From: an uncultured Erythrobacter sp.
GTDB taxonomy: Bacteria > Pseudomonadota > Alphaproteobacteria > Sphingomonadales > Sphingomonadaceae
Assembly: GCA_947493165.1 (NCBI GenBank)
Contig: CANLPY010000001.1
Location: 682,001 to 746,000 of the forward strand
Direction: 5' to 3'
DNA length: 64,000 nucleotides
Part shown: one piece after another, positions 1-11,657 of the stretch
Numbering within the stretch: the stretch's first letter is position 1
Layout of the letters: each line of letters begins with the position of its first letter
Translations under genes and position numbers: made by a program
The notes under the pieces: model-generated
What the model was told of the DNA's origin: nothing
Seen by the model: only the letters and a program-made list of their open reading frames with translations
Databases searched by the model: none

Positions 1-1
1 T

Positions 2-1012
2 CTCGCGGCAGATGCCGCCGGTCCGCTCGACAACCTGAGTTACGCTGATACTTCTGCAATGCCGTTTGAAAAGCCCGGAGGCAGCTTCCCCGGCTCTGCG
101 TTCTACTATTTGGCTGATCCACCAAAAGATGCGCTCGTTGCGCTGCCAACAATCGATCCGCTGGATACTGGCGCAGACGGCCGCGAAATCGGGGCGCTGA
201 TCGATGCAGGTCCCGCCGCAAACCCGTTCGCAAATCTTGGCAGCGGAACCAGCCATTCACGCGCAATGCAGTGCCTTTCGCAAGCAATCTATTATGAAGC
301 AGCAAGCGAAAGCGAAGCTGGCCAGCGCGCTGTTGCGCAAGTTGTGCTGAACCGGGTAGCACATTCGAGCTGGCCTGCCAGCGTTTGCGGCGTCGTATAT
401 CAGGGCTCTCAACGTTCTACCGGCTGTCAATTCACCTTCACTTGTGATGGCAGCCTGCGCCGTAACGCAAGTGCGGGCGGCATGGCCAAAGCGCGCCGGA
501 TCGCGTCAGAGGCGCTTTCTGGTAGCGTCTATTCGCCAATCGGCCTTGCCACACATTATCACACGCTTTGGGTGAACCCTTATTGGGCGAGTTCGCTTGA
601 TCACATCGGGACGGTCGGCGCCCACCGCTTTTATAAAAACCGTGGCCGCGCAGGGACGAAAGCTGCATTCTCGCAGCGCTATGCAGGGTACGAACCGAGC
701 GCCGCTAAGCCTGCGACGACATCTACAGATGCGCCACCTCTCGCGCCGCGCATCGATCCGGTTGGAGTGACGGCTGTGCCGACCAACACCAGCCAAACCC
801 GCGTAACCATGACACCGGGCCGCTCAGCAGCCGCGGCATCTGCCGCGAAGCCATCGACTCCAGATACGGCCTTGGCCAATCAAAGCTTGCGCGCCGCGGG
901 CCAGGTGAAAGCGCCATATTCTAACGCTGGCCAATGGAAAGACAGCGCTGCCGCTGCGCTTGCGAGCGAACAGGCCGCAAGAATTGAGGTCGAGGCCTTC
1001 GACGCCGAATAA
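2..1012 (+). CDS. Cell wall hydrolase, SleB-like (5' partial)
   Basis: The reading frame is open to the first bases of the window, so the true start lies upstream; the first internal ATG is at 59. From about residue 70 of that ATG the protein carries the Hydrolase_2/SleB signature: CLSQAIYYEAASES, VVLNRV, then CQFTFTCDG and a THYH segment. The glutamate in YYEA is the likely catalytic acid of this lytic transglycosylase/amidase-like family, which cuts peptidoglycan in the envelope. The C-terminal third (from about residue 205) is Ala/Pro/Thr-rich, probably a flexible linker or tail. The N-terminal export signal is not visible. Confidence 0.85.
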   Translation, partial: LAADAAGPLDNLSYADTSAMPFEKPGGSFPGSAFYYLADPPKDALVALPTIDPLDTGADGREIGALIDAGPAANPFANLGSGTSHSRAMQCLSQAIYYEAASESEAGQRAVAQVVLNRVAHSSWPASVCGVVYQGSQRSTGCQFTFTCDGSLRRNASAGGMAKARRIASEALSGSVYSPIGLATHYHTLWVNPYWASSLDHIGTVGAHRFYKNRGRAGTKAAFSQRYAGYEPSAAKPATTSTDAPPLAPRIDPVGVTAVPTNTSQTRVTMTPGRSAAAASAAKPSTPDTALANQSLRAAGQVKAPYSNAGQWKDSAAAALASEQAARIEVEAFDAE

Positions 1013-1202
1013 CCGTGCGAATGCTTTGCCATTCTCTTGGCTCGGCGACATCGCTGGAATTTCAGCCCCGAAGTCTGCGGGTTAACACGCTGGAAACCGT
1101 GTCCTCAAACGACCCTTTAGCGCATGATGTGTAGATGCAACCTCAACGATTGCAGATCGAAGGCGGTTTAAACCGAACCTTCAATGAGGACATACGCCCC
1201 CT

Positions 1203-1538
1203 ATGACCATTCATTTTGCCGCCGCACGCACGCCAGCTTGCTCACCTATTGCCCGAGCATTGGCCAAACGTGCAACAAGCCGTGCGGCCAATGACAATGG
1301 CGGCCTTGTGCCGAATGATGATGTACTAAAAGCAGCCTTGCGGCACTTTGGCGAACACGGGCTTAGCGCGGCGCGAGTGGCCCGCAGCAATGCGAAAGAC
1401 GCGTTTTTCGCAGGTGACAAGCAAGCTTACAATTGGTGGCTCAGCATAACGCGTACGCTCGACAAGCGGCTCGCCCAGCAGTTTGAACGTAAGATTGAGA
1501 GTCTTGGCTGCAAGGATGTGATCGACCCGATTGGCTAG
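1203..1538 (+). CDS. Conserved hypothetical protein, 111 aa
   Basis: ATG at 1203 follows a 190-base spacer. The protein has a short N-terminal segment ending in RAANDNGG, a turn common in sphingomonad proteins, then an alpha-helical body rich in Ala, Arg and Lys (AALRHFGEHGLSAARVARSNAKDAFF). No signal peptide or membrane segment is evident. I do not recognise a function. Codon use matches the flanking chromosomal genes. Confidence 0.6.
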   Translation: MTIHFAAARTPACSPIARALAKRATSRAANDNGGLVPNDDVLKAALRHFGEHGLSAARVARSNAKDAFFAGDKQAYNWWLSITRTLDKRLAQQFERKIESLGCKDVIDPIG

Positions 1539-1614
1539 ACCACAACTTTCAGGCCGTTTGCACGCTAAGTAGTGTGTTAACCGCAACTTGACCACTTGGG
1601 GTTAGGACACACCA

Positions 1615-3591
1615 ATGTCGAGCGTGGGCGGTACACTTTTGAAATTGCGGAGCCTATACGCTTCGAGGAAGCGCGCAGACCCGGTCTCTGCGCAGGTTCG
1701 CCGCACTTTGGTCGAAACACTTTACACACAGCCCTCCAGCCTCGCGATCGGAGCGTTCAATGGCATCGTCGCAACGGCGGTCGCGGCGTGGGTGGCTAAT
1801 CTCCAGATATTGTTTGTGGGTTGCCTCGCACTGACTGTGATTGCAATTGCTCGCGTGGCCGCCGCCTATGGTCTGTCGCCGGAAAGACGCGAAACCAGCA
1901 CCCGAACCCTAGAGCTGATCTATGAGATCGGGGCTTTTAGCTACGCATTCTTGCTCGGCGTGATTGCTGCAATGACGATCTGGTTTGATGCGAGCGCAGG
2001 AGTGGAAGTCCTGATGGTCTCCAATGCGCTTTGCTATGGCGTCGGCATCTGTGCTCGAAACGCCGGTCGTCCGCCGATCGCACTTGGGCAACTCACGCTG
2101 GTTTGCCTCCCCATCATGGCCGTGTCTTTTGTGATCGGTGACTTGGCCTTTCTCACACTATTGTTGACGCTGGCCCTACTCATACCGGCAATGATCTCTA
2201 TCACGATGAATGTTTATAAGGTCCTGTGCGATTCAATTGCTGCGGCAGAAACAAGTGCACAACTGGCTGAAAAGATGCAATCTTTGGCCCGCACTGATGT
2301 CGTCACGGGACTTTCTAACCGGGCCGGCCTAAATCATGCGATGGTCGAAACGATGATGTCGATAGACTCCGTCACTCGGCTAGCAATGTTCTGGATCGAC
2401 CTTGATCGCTTCAAAGAAGTGAACGATCTGCTGGGACACCCCATCGGGGACCGGGTGCTGGCCGAAGTTGCCCGGCGTTTGCGCGATCTTGCGCCTAAAA
2501 AGGCGACAGTTTCGCGCTTTGGCGGTGATGAGTTTGTGATTTGTTGCCAGATTGCTGACCGTAAAAACGCCGAGCAAATTGCCAGCGAAATTCACGCTGA
2601 AATCATGAGGCCGTTTCGAATCGATGGTGACCGCCTAGAAGTGCGCGCCTCCGTCGGCGTCGCTTTGCTCCCGGATGACGGCAGCGATGCCGACACGGTT
2701 ATGAAGTCAGCAGACTTAGCGCTCTATCATGCGAAGGTTCAAGGCCGGTCACAGACGTGTTTCTTTGACAAGAGCATGACCCGCAATCTTGTAAGGCGGC
2801 GCGAGATTGAAGGGGAGTTGCGCATGGCCTTGCAGCGCGACGAGCTGTCGGTGTTCTTCCAACCAATTCTTGATCTGGAAACCGGGAAAATCCGAGCCTT
2901 CGAAGCACTTGTACGCTGGTTCCACCCAGACAAAGGAGAGCTTCGTCCGGACGAGTTCATCCCTGTTGCTGAAGAATCTGGTGTGATCGTTACCTTGGGC
3001 AATTGGATCACTGTTCAAGCCGCACGGGCAGCTGCACAATGGCCAGAGGATATCAGCGTCGCGGTGAATCTTTCACCGCTTCAAATACGCGCGCCGGGTG
3101 CAGCACTGGGCATTAAGAACGCCTTGCGCGAAGCTAGCCTCGCCCCCTCCCGGCTAGAGTTGGAAGTCACGGAAAGCCTGTTCATCGACGATAATCACGC
3201 AACCGGCGCTTTCATTGAAGAACTGTCTGCAATTGGCGTGTCATTCGCGCTGGATGATTTTGGCACGGGCTATTCCTCGCTTGCCTATATCAACACCTTC
3301 CCATTCTCGAAAATCAAGGTCGATCGTAGCTTCGTGTCAGGGCCCAATGCTGGCCGTAAAAGCGATGCAATTATTCGTGCTGTGGCCGAAATGGGTTCCA
3401 CGCTTGGAATGGATATTGTTGCCGAAGGTCTGGAAACGGCCGAGCAAGTGCAGGCCGTACGCGCTGCTGGCTGCACCTTGGGTCAGGGTTATTACTTCAG
3501 CCGGGCAGTGCCCGATTACCTGGCTTCAATGCTGCTGACGCAAGAACGCGATCCCGATCATCAATCCAACAAATTGCGTAATCGTGGATAG
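1615..3591 (+). CDS. Membrane GGDEF-EAL cyclic-di-GMP protein
   Basis: A 658-residue protein. Residues about 45-205 hold five or six hydrophobic helices, so the sensor part is membrane-embedded. The GGDEF motif is intact at residues 303-307 (RFGGDEF), and the EAL motif (FEALVRW) is near 430, followed by the conserved NLSP, DDFGTGYSSL, KVDRSF and AEGLETAEQ blocks. Both diguanylate cyclase and phosphodiesterase activities are therefore possible. The RxxD inhibitory site expected just before GGDEF is absent, so product inhibition through it is unlikely. The spacer before ATG 1615 holds a weak ribosome site (GGTTAGGA). Confidence 0.92.
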   Translation: MSSVGGTLLKLRSLYASRKRADPVSAQVRRTLVETLYTQPSSLAIGAFNGIVATAVAAWVANLQILFVGCLALTVIAIARVAAAYGLSPERRETSTRTLELIYEIGAFSYAFLLGVIAAMTIWFDASAGVEVLMVSNALCYGVGICARNAGRPPIALGQLTLVCLPIMAVSFVIGDLAFLTLLLTLALLIPAMISITMNVYKVLCDSIAAAETSAQLAEKMQSLARTDVVTGLSNRAGLNHAMVETMMSIDSVTRLAMFWIDLDRFKEVNDLLGHPIGDRVLAEVARRLRDLAPKKATVSRFGGDEFVICCQIADRKNAEQIASEIHAEIMRPFRIDGDRLEVRASVGVALLPDDGSDADTVMKSADLALYHAKVQGRSQTCFFDKSMTRNLVRRREIEGELRMALQRDELSVFFQPILDLETGKIRAFEALVRWFHPDKGELRPDEFIPVAEESGVIVTLGNWITVQAARAAAQWPEDISVAVNLSPLQIRAPGAALGIKNALREASLAPSRLELEVTESLFIDDNHATGAFIEELSAIGVSFALDDFGTGYSSLAYINTFPFSKIKVDRSFVSGPNAGRKSDAIIRAVAEMGSTLGMDIVAEGLETAEQVQAVRAAGCTLGQGYYFSRAVPDYLASMLLTQERDPDHQSNKLRNRG

Positions 3592-3783
3592 TCGTTCGCT
3601 CTTAGAGACTGCAAATACGCCATAAGTTAAGTTGGGATGCTCGACATCACGCGCGCCCGCTCCTTGTCAAATTCACCTTATCGCTATTGCGAACTACTTG
3701 CATAAATAAGTGTAAATGCAGACGTTTTGGCGGTTGCATTCGCAATTATCCCCGCTTAGGTCAGAAATCATAAACGCAGGTGA

Positions 3784-5129
<1,346 letters not shown>

Positions 5130-5151
5130 ATCCGTAAGAGAGGCAAATTCA

Positions 5152-6042
5152 ATGTCGATCCTTATCAACAAAGATACCAAGGTCATCACCCAAGGGATGA
5201 CCGGCAACACCGGCACGTTCCATACCCAGCAAGCCATCGATTACGGCTCGCAAATGGTTGCTGGTGTTACTCCCGGAAAAGGCGGAACCGAGCATATCGG
5301 TGTGCCGCAGTTCAACACTGTGAGCGAAGCCAAGGCGGCTACCGGCGCGACAGCTTCGTGCATCTACGTCCCCCCACCCTTTGCAGCCGATGCGATTTGC
5401 GAAGCAATTGACGCAGAGGTTGAGCTTATCATCTGCATCACCGAAGGTATCCCCGTGCTCGACATGGTTCGCGCAAAGGCTGCGCTGACCGGCTCAAAAT
5501 CGCGCCTCATCGGCCCGAACTGCCCCGGCGTCCTCACGCCTGATGAATGCAAGATCGGCATCATGCCCGGCTCCATCTTCCAAAAAGGCAGCGTTGGGGT
5601 TGTCTCTCGCTCAGGCACGCTGACTTACGAAGCCGTGCATCAGACCACGATGGTTGGCCTTGGTCAGACCACTGCGGTTGGCATTGGCGGTGACCCGGTC
5701 AACGGCACCAACTTTATTGACGTGCTGGACCTGTTCCTCGACGACCCAGAGACCAAGTCGATGATCATGATCGGTGAAATTGGCGGCAGCGCGGAAGAAG
5801 AAGCGGCGGAATTCCTGAAGCAAGAAGCCGCCAAGGGCCGCAGCAAACCCACCGTTGGCTTTATCGCTGGCCGCACAGCACCTCCCGGTCGCCGCATGGG
5901 TCATGCCGGTGCGATCGTCTCGGGCGGCAAGGGCGGCGCGGATGATAAGATCGCGGCGATGGAAGATGCGGGCATCCGCGTCTCCCCTTCACCATCAGAA
6001 CTCGGCACTACGCTAGATGCGATGCTGAAGGAAATGGCGTAA
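5152..6042 (+). CDS. sucD: Succinyl-CoA ligase, alpha subunit
   Basis: The alpha subunit carries the CoA site and the phosphohistidine that links succinyl-CoA cleavage to NDP phosphorylation. The 296 residues start [18 protein letters not shown] with AGAGG-type ribosome site upstream (AAGAGAGG). [18 protein letters not shown] and the C-terminal [13 protein letters not shown] with the active-site His are present. The beta subunit sucC is not adjacent, so the complex must use a beta chain encoded elsewhere. Confidence 0.96.
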   Translation: MSILINKDTKVITQGMTGNTGTFHTQQAIDYGSQMVAGVTPGKGGTEHIGVPQFNTVSEAKAATGATASCIYVPPPFAADAICEAIDAEVELIICITEGIPVLDMVRAKAALTGSKSRLIGPNCPGVLTPDECKIGIMPGSIFQKGSVGVVSRSGTLTYEAVHQTTMVGLGQTTAVGIGGDPVNGTNFIDVLDLFLDDPETKSMIMIGEIGGSAEEEAAEFLKQEAAKGRSKPTVGFIAGRTAPPGRRMGHAGAIVSGGKGGADDKIAAMEDAGIRVSPSPSELGTTLDAMLKEMA

Positions 6043-6103
6043 ACTTTCCGGCGCCCCCCGCTTTTGCAGGGGCTGCCTAACTCCTCCCCTTTGGAGAATG
6101 CCG

Positions 6104-8917
6104 ATGGGCAACGAACCGCAAGATTTCATTCCGCAAATGTCCGATCAAGAAGGCCCGCAGCCCGGACCATCTTGGGGCAATCCAAAGTGGCCGCTGAACG
6201 ACGGCGCATCAGCCGATGATCTGACGCAGGCGCTTGACCCGACCACGATGAAACTCGCGGTCGAAAAGGCATCTAAGAAAGCGGGCAAAGCGGTCGATGA
6301 GAAGGCGATCGAATACGCCTCAGACTTGTCCAACAAGGCGATGACGCTGGTCCGCCTCTACCGGGTGCGCGGTCATATGGCGGCGAACCTCGATCCGTTG
6401 GGCCTATCCGGCCATAATATGCCCGAAGACCTGACGCTGGAATTTCATGAGCTTGCGGGCAAGGAAAATGAGGAAGTGTACGTCGGCGGCGTGCTCGGTT
6501 TTGAGTGGACCACCGTTGGCGAATTGCATCAGGCGCTCAAGGCGACTTATTGCGGCAAGGTCGGCTTGGAATACATGCACATTGCCGACACCGAAGAGCG
6601 GCGGTTCCTGCAGGACAAGTTCGAAAGCCCCGGCGAGACGATCCAGTTTACCCCCGAAGGAAAGCGCGCAATTCTGGCCGCTGTTGTGCGCGGCGAGCAA
6701 TATGAAGCGTTCCTTGGCAAGAAATACGTCGGCACCAAGCGCTTCGGCCTAGACGGCGGGGAAAGCATGATCCCCGCGCTGGAAGCCGTGATTAAGAATG
6801 GCGGCGCCGCCGGTGTGCGTGAAATCATTTACGGCATGGCCCACCGCGGGCGTTTAAATGTGCTCGCGAACGTTATGGCCAAGCCATACAAGGTCATCTT
6901 CCACGAATTTTCCGGCGGCAGCGCCAATCCAGAAGACGTTGGCGGATCAGGCGATGTGAAATATCACCTCGGCACCAGCACCGACCGCAGCTTTGACGGG
7001 ATCGAAGTGCATATGTCACTCGTCCCCAACCCATCACACCTAGAAGCGGTCGATCCGGTTGTGCTGGGCAAGGCCCGCGCGCAGATGGCGGGGCGCGATG
7101 ATCTCGACGACAAAGATCAGGTTTTGCCCGTGCTCATCCACGGTGACGCGGCCTTTGCCGGGCAAGGCGTCGTTTGGGAAAGCCTCAGCCTGTCCGGCGT
7201 CAATGGCTATGACACCGGCGGCTGCTTGCATTTCATCATCAACAACCAGATCGGGTTCACTACCTCTCCCCGATTTGCGCGCAATTCGCCTTACCCATCT
7301 GATGTGGCGAAAGGCGTTCAGGCGCCGATCCTGCATGTGAATGGCGATGATCCAGAGGCAGTGACTTTCGCGTGCAAATTGGCGGTAGAATACCGCCAGA
7401 AATTCAAGCGCGATGTTGTCATCGACATGTGGTGCTATCGCCGGTTTGGCCACAATGAAGGCGATGAGCCCAAATTCACGCAGCCGCTGATGTATGATGC
7501 GATCAAGGGTCATCCAAAGGTCAGCGCGATCTATTCTGACCGGCTCATCAAAGAAGGGGTCATCGACGATGCCACTCTGGGTGAGCTGCAAGATGATTTC
7601 GTCAAAGAGCTGGACGGTGAATTTGAAGCGGCCAAAAGCTATAAGCCGAATGAGGCGGACTGGTTTGCGGGACGCTGGGCTGGCCTTAATAAGCCGGTTG
7701 ATCCCGAAACTGCGCGGCGCAACGCTGAAACAGCGATTGAAGACAAACAGTTCGACAGCTTGGGCCGGGTGCTTACCGAAGTTCCAGATGATCTTGAGAT
7801 TCACAAGACATTGGGCCGCGTGCTGAAGGCCAAGCAGGAAATGTTCTCAAGCGGCGAAGGCTTTGACTGGGCCACCGCAGAAGCGCTCGCATTCGGCAGC
7901 CTTGTGATGAGCGGATATGGCGTGCGACTTTCCGGCCAAGACAGTGGGCGCGGCACATTCAGCCAACGTCACGCGGTGTGGGTCGACCAAAAGACCGAAC
8001 GCAAATACATCCCTCTCACCACCCTGCCCCACGGCAAATTCGAAGTGTATGACAGCACTCTATCCGAATATGGTGTGCTAGGCTTTGAATATGGGTTTGC
8101 CATGGCAGATCCAAAATCACTGGTAATGTGGGAAGCGCAATTCGGCGATTTTGCCAATGGCGCGCAGATCATGATTGATCAGTTCATCGCCAGCGGAGAG
8201 GCAAAGTGGCTGCGGGCAAACGGCCTCGTCATGCTGCTTCCACACGGATATGAAGGCCAAGGGCCAGAGCATAGCTCAGCCCGGCTCGAACGCTTCCTGC
8301 AATTGTGCGCGAACGACAATATTCAGGTTTGCAATATCACGACGCCGGCAAACTATTTCCACGTGCTGCGACGCCAGATGTTGAGGCCGTTCCGCAAGCC
8401 GATGGTGATTATGACACCCAAAAGCTTACTGCGTCATCCAATGGCGAAAAGCCCGCGCGAGGAATTCACTGGCGATTGGCAGTTCAAACGGATCAAATCT
8501 GACCCCGCCATGGAGACAAACACGGCGGCGGATAAGAAAATCAAACGGCTCGTGCTGTGCAGCGGCAAGGTCGCCTACGACCTTATCGAAGCGCGCGACA
8601 ATGCTGGCTTGAAAGACGTATCCATTGTCCGCATCGAACAACTTTATCCCTTCCCTGGCGATCCATTGGCCGTGCGCCTTAAGCGGATGACCAAGCTCGA
8701 AGACGTCGTGTGGTGTCAGGAAGAACCCAAGAACAATGGGTCCTGGTTCTTCGTCAATGAACGGATTGAGGAATCGCTGGCCGCAGCTGGTTTTGACGGA
8801 AAGCGTCCGACCTATGCGGGCCGCGATGCAGCCGCATCGCCGGCAACTGGCCTCGCAAAACGACATGCTGAGCAACAAGAGGCGCTGGTAAATGCGGCTC
8901 TTGGGATCAAGAACTAA
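6104..8917 (+). CDS. sucA: 2-oxoglutarate dehydrogenase E1 component
   Basis: A thiamine-diphosphate decarboxylase that starts 2-oxoglutarate oxidation in the OGDH complex. Start 6104 is preferred over ATG 6098: TTTGGAG sits 7 bases before 6104 but touches 6098. At 937 residues it has the usual E1o length. GMAHRGRLNVLANV, the TPP-binding HGDAAFAGQG, the NNQIGFTT block and the C-terminal VVWCQEEPKNNGSW are all visible. The N-terminal 35 residues, rich in Pro, Gln and Asp, would contact E2. Operon with sucD and sucB. Confidence 0.96.
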   Translation: MGNEPQDFIPQMSDQEGPQPGPSWGNPKWPLNDGASADDLTQALDPTTMKLAVEKASKKAGKAVDEKAIEYASDLSNKAMTLVRLYRVRGHMAANLDPLGLSGHNMPEDLTLEFHELAGKENEEVYVGGVLGFEWTTVGELHQALKATYCGKVGLEYMHIADTEERRFLQDKFESPGETIQFTPEGKRAILAAVVRGEQYEAFLGKKYVGTKRFGLDGGESMIPALEAVIKNGGAAGVREIIYGMAHRGRLNVLANVMAKPYKVIFHEFSGGSANPEDVGGSGDVKYHLGTSTDRSFDGIEVHMSLVPNPSHLEAVDPVVLGKARAQMAGRDDLDDKDQVLPVLIHGDAAFAGQGVVWESLSLSGVNGYDTGGCLHFIINNQIGFTTSPRFARNSPYPSDVAKGVQAPILHVNGDDPEAVTFACKLAVEYRQKFKRDVVIDMWCYRRFGHNEGDEPKFTQPLMYDAIKGHPKVSAIYSDRLIKEGVIDDATLGELQDDFVKELDGEFEAAKSYKPNEADWFAGRWAGLNKPVDPETARRNAETAIEDKQFDSLGRVLTEVPDDLEIHKTLGRVLKAKQEMFSSGEGFDWATAEALAFGSLVMSGYGVRLSGQDSGRGTFSQRHAVWVDQKTERKYIPLTTLPHGKFEVYDSTLSEYGVLGFEYGFAMADPKSLVMWEAQFGDFANGAQIMIDQFIASGEAKWLRANGLVMLLPHGYEGQGPEHSSARLERFLQLCANDNIQVCNITTPANYFHVLRRQMLRPFRKPMVIMTPKSLLRHPMAKSPREEFTGDWQFKRIKSDPAMETNTAADKKIKRLVLCSGKVAYDLIEARDNAGLKDVSIVRIEQLYPFPGDPLAVRLKRMTKLEDVVWCQEEPKNNGSWFFVNERIEESLAAAGFDGKRPTYAGRDAAASPATGLAKRHAEQQEALVNAALGIKN

Positions 8918-8955
8918 TCGAATTCACCGCAACAACGCGTTGAGGAACAAAGAAT

Positions 8956-10176
8956 ATGGCAACTGAAATCACAGTCCCCGCTCTAGGCGAATCCGTCACC
9001 GAAGGCTCAATCGGCGAATGGCTTAAACAGCCCGGCGAAGCCGTCGCGGCGGACGAACCGATCGCAAGTCTTGAAACCGATAAGGTCGCGGTTGACGTGC
9101 CCTCACCCGTCGCTGGCGTTCTGACCGAGCACAAAGCCGCCGTTGGAGACACCGTAGAAGTGGGCGCAGTGATCGCGGTGATCGACGAAAGCGGTGAGGC
9201 GGCGCCTGCGGCCAAAACCGAAGCGAAGGCAGATACCCCTGCACCAGCGGCGAAGGCGGAAGCATCTGATGAGGTCCGCGATGCGGCACAAACGCTCTCA
9301 CCAGCCGTTCGCCGCGCCGTGCTTGAACACGGCGTCGACCCAACCACGATCAAAGGGACCGGCAAAGATGGCCGCCTGACGAAGGAAGATGTGCTCGCCG
9401 CAGCCAAGAATAAGAGCGATCCAGCCCCTGCTCCAGTAGCAGCCGCTTTAGCTGGCACTGCGCCTCCTGCTCATGGCCGGAATGACGAACGGGTAAAAAT
9501 GACCCGTATGCGCCAGACTATCGCCAAGCGGCTCAAAGGCGCTCAGACAGAAGCCGCGCTGCTCACCACGTTTAACGATGTGGACATGAGTGCAGTGATC
9601 GAAGCGCGCACAAAGTACAAAGATCTGTTCGCCAAGAAACATGACATCCGCTTGGGTTTCATGGGCTTTTTTGCAAAGGCTGCGTGCTTGGCGCTGAAAG
9701 ACGTGCCTAGCGTCAACGCCTATATCGAGGGCGATGAAATCGTTTATCACGACTATGTCGACATCTCCGTCGCTGTCAGCGCGCCGAATGGCCTTGTCGT
9801 TCCGGTTGTGCGCGATTGCGACAAGAAGGGCTTTGCCGACATTGAGAAGGACATTGCCGACTTTGGCAAGCGCGCCAAGGAAGGCACGTTGACCATGGAC
9901 GATATGACCGGCGGCACCTTCACCATTTCCAATGGCGGTGTGTTTGGCAGCCTTATGTCGACCCCAATCATCAACCCGCCGCAGTCTGCCGTTCTCGGCC
10001 TACACCGGATTGAGGATCGCCCGGTCGCAGTGAATGGCGAAGTCGTCATTCGCCCAATGATGTATATCGCGCTCAGCTATGACCACCGCTTGATCGACGG
10101 GCGCGAAGCCGTGACAGCACTGAAAATCATCAAGGAAGCAATCGAAGATCCGACCCGGATGCTGATTGATCTGTAA
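8956..10176 (+). CDS. sucB: Dihydrolipoyl succinyltransferase (E2o)
   Basis: Core of the 2-oxoglutarate dehydrogenase complex. The 406 residues hold one lipoyl domain with the lipoylated lysine at 43 ([13 protein letters not shown]), an Ala/Glu/Lys-rich linker (about 78-105), a peripheral subunit-binding domain ([16 protein letters not shown] to GRLTKEDVL, about 113-148), a second Ala/Pro linker, and the acyltransferase domain ending in [13 protein letters not shown] with His about 377 and Asp about 381. The start has AGGAACAAAGA upstream. Confidence 0.96.
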   Translation: MATEITVPALGESVTEGSIGEWLKQPGEAVAADEPIASLETDKVAVDVPSPVAGVLTEHKAAVGDTVEVGAVIAVIDESGEAAPAAKTEAKADTPAPAAKAEASDEVRDAAQTLSPAVRRAVLEHGVDPTTIKGTGKDGRLTKEDVLAAAKNKSDPAPAPVAAALAGTAPPAHGRNDERVKMTRMRQTIAKRLKGAQTEAALLTTFNDVDMSAVIEARTKYKDLFAKKHDIRLGFMGFFAKAACLALKDVPSVNAYIEGDEIVYHDYVDISVAVSAPNGLVVPVVRDCDKKGFADIEKDIADFGKRAKEGTLTMDDMTGGTFTISNGGVFGSLMSTPIINPPQSAVLGLHRIEDRPVAVNGEVVIRPMMYIALSYDHRLIDGREAVTALKIIKEAIEDPTRMLIDL

Positions 10177-10186
10177 GGACACCCCA

Positions 10187-11593
10187 ATGACTGACCATTC
10201 ATACGATTACGACGTCCTTGTGATCGGCGCCGGGCCCGGCGGCTATGTTGCTGCAATCCGCGCTGCGCAGCTGGGTTTGAAAACCGCCTGCGTTGAGAGC
10301 CGTGAGACTTTGGGCGGCACGTGCCTCAACGTCGGGTGCATCCCATCCAAGGCGTTGCTGCATGGTTCTGAGCTATTCGAAGAAGCCGAAGGTGGCCACT
10401 TCGCAACCTGGGGCATTACGGCGAAGCCAAAGCTCGATCTGGGCGTGATGATGGCGGAAAAGGCCAAAGCCGTGGGTGAGCTGACCGGCGGAATCGAATT
10501 CCTCTTCAAAAAGAACAAAGTGACCTGGATTAAGGGTCATGCCGCGTTTGAAAACGCGCACACCGTTGATGTCGGCGGCGACAAGGTGTCCGCTAAAGAC
10601 ATCATCATCGCCACTGGCTCCAGCGTTACTCCCCTGCCGGGCGTAGAAGTCGACAATACAGCAAAACGGATCGTGGACAGCACCGGCGCGCTTGAACTCG
10701 AAGAAGTGCCAGAGCATCTCGTAGTGATCGGCGGCGGCGTAATCGGACTTGAACTTGGTTCGGTATGGCGCAGGCTGGGCGCAAAGGTCACTGTGATTGA
10801 ATTCCTCGACCAGCTCTTGCCTGGCATGGACGATGATGTTCGCAAAGAAGCGGGCAAGATCTTCAAGAAGCAGGGTATGGAGCTGATGCTTGGCCACAAG
10901 GTCACCGGCGCGAGAGCGAGCGCAAAGGGCGTATCGCTAACCGTCGAGAAAGCTGCTGGCGGCGACGAGCAAACGGTCAAAGCGAGCCACGTACTCGTCT
11001 CAATCGGTCGGCGTCCGAACACTGATGGCCTCGCGCTCGACAAGATCGGCATTGAAACCAACAAGCGCGGCCAGATTGAAGTTGGCCATGACTTCGGCAC
11101 AGGCGTTGATGGCGTCTGGGCAATCGGCGATTGCGTGCCCGGCCCGATGCTCGCGCACAAGGCCGAAGATGAAGGCATTGCCTGCGCAGAAAACGTCGCT
11201 GGCGAGACTGGTATCATCAATCACGATGTGATCCCGGGCGTGGTCTACACCATGCCGGAATTCGCCGATGTCGGCATGACCGAGGCGGCGGCGAAAGAAG
11301 CCGGCCATACGGTAAAGGTCGGCAAATTCCCGATGATGGCAAACAGCCGCGCAAAGGCAAACCGCGACACCGATGGCTTTGTGAAGATCGTAGCGGATGC
11401 AGAGACGGACCGCGTGCTGGGCGTGCATATCGTTGCCAGCCTGGCCGGTACAATGATCGCAGAAGCCGCGGTTGCGATGGAATTCGGCGCAACGTCCGAA
11501 GACATCGCCTACACCTGCCACGCGCACCCGACCCATGCAGAGGCCGTGAAAGAAGCGGCAATGGCGGTGCAAGGCAAGCCGATCCATATGTGA
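10187..11593 (+). CDS. lpdA: Dihydrolipoyl dehydrogenase (E3)
   Basis: FAD flavoenzyme that reoxidises lipoamide with NAD. ATG 10187 follows TAAGGACACCCC, which places a ribosome site on the sucB stop; an in-frame TTG at 10166 inside sucB is unlikely. The 468 residues show GAGPGGYVAAIRAAQLG (FAD), redox cysteines C46 and C51 in GGTCLNVGCIPSK, the NAD fold GGGVIGLELG, and the C-terminal AHPTHAEAVKEA with the His-Glu pair. It closes the mdh-lpd operon. Confidence 0.96.
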   Translation: MTDHSYDYDVLVIGAGPGGYVAAIRAAQLGLKTACVESRETLGGTCLNVGCIPSKALLHGSELFEEAEGGHFATWGITAKPKLDLGVMMAEKAKAVGELTGGIEFLFKKNKVTWIKGHAAFENAHTVDVGGDKVSAKDIIIATGSSVTPLPGVEVDNTAKRIVDSTGALELEEVPEHLVVIGGGVIGLELGSVWRRLGAKVTVIEFLDQLLPGMDDDVRKEAGKIFKKQGMELMLGHKVTGARASAKGVSLTVEKAAGGDEQTVKASHVLVSIGRRPNTDGLALDKIGIETNKRGQIEVGHDFGTGVDGVWAIGDCVPGPMLAHKAEDEGIACAENVAGETGIINHDVIPGVVYTMPEFADVGMTEAAAKEAGHTVKVGKFPMMANSRAKANRDTDGFVKIVADAETDRVLGVHIVASLAGTMIAEAAVAMEFGATSEDIAYTCHAHPTHAEAVKEAAMAVQGKPIHM

Positions 11594-11657
11594 TTGAATG
11601 TTTGCTCGCTCTCCCACTCGCCTCTAAATACGATGAGAGAGGGAGAGCGGACAACAC

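Noticed and set aside
3710-3735. TGCAT ... ATGCA palindrome upstream of mdh as an operator
   Set aside because: Only five bases of symmetry in AT-rich sequence; no matching site elsewhere in the window.
7040-7804. 254-residue open frame antisense to sucA
   Set aside because: Antisense shadow of a strongly conserved gene with high GC3; no independent features.
11607-11649. Inverted repeat between lpd and the amidase as terminator of lpd
   Set aside because: 9-bp stem with a long loop and no T-tract; overlaps the amidase ribosome site instead.
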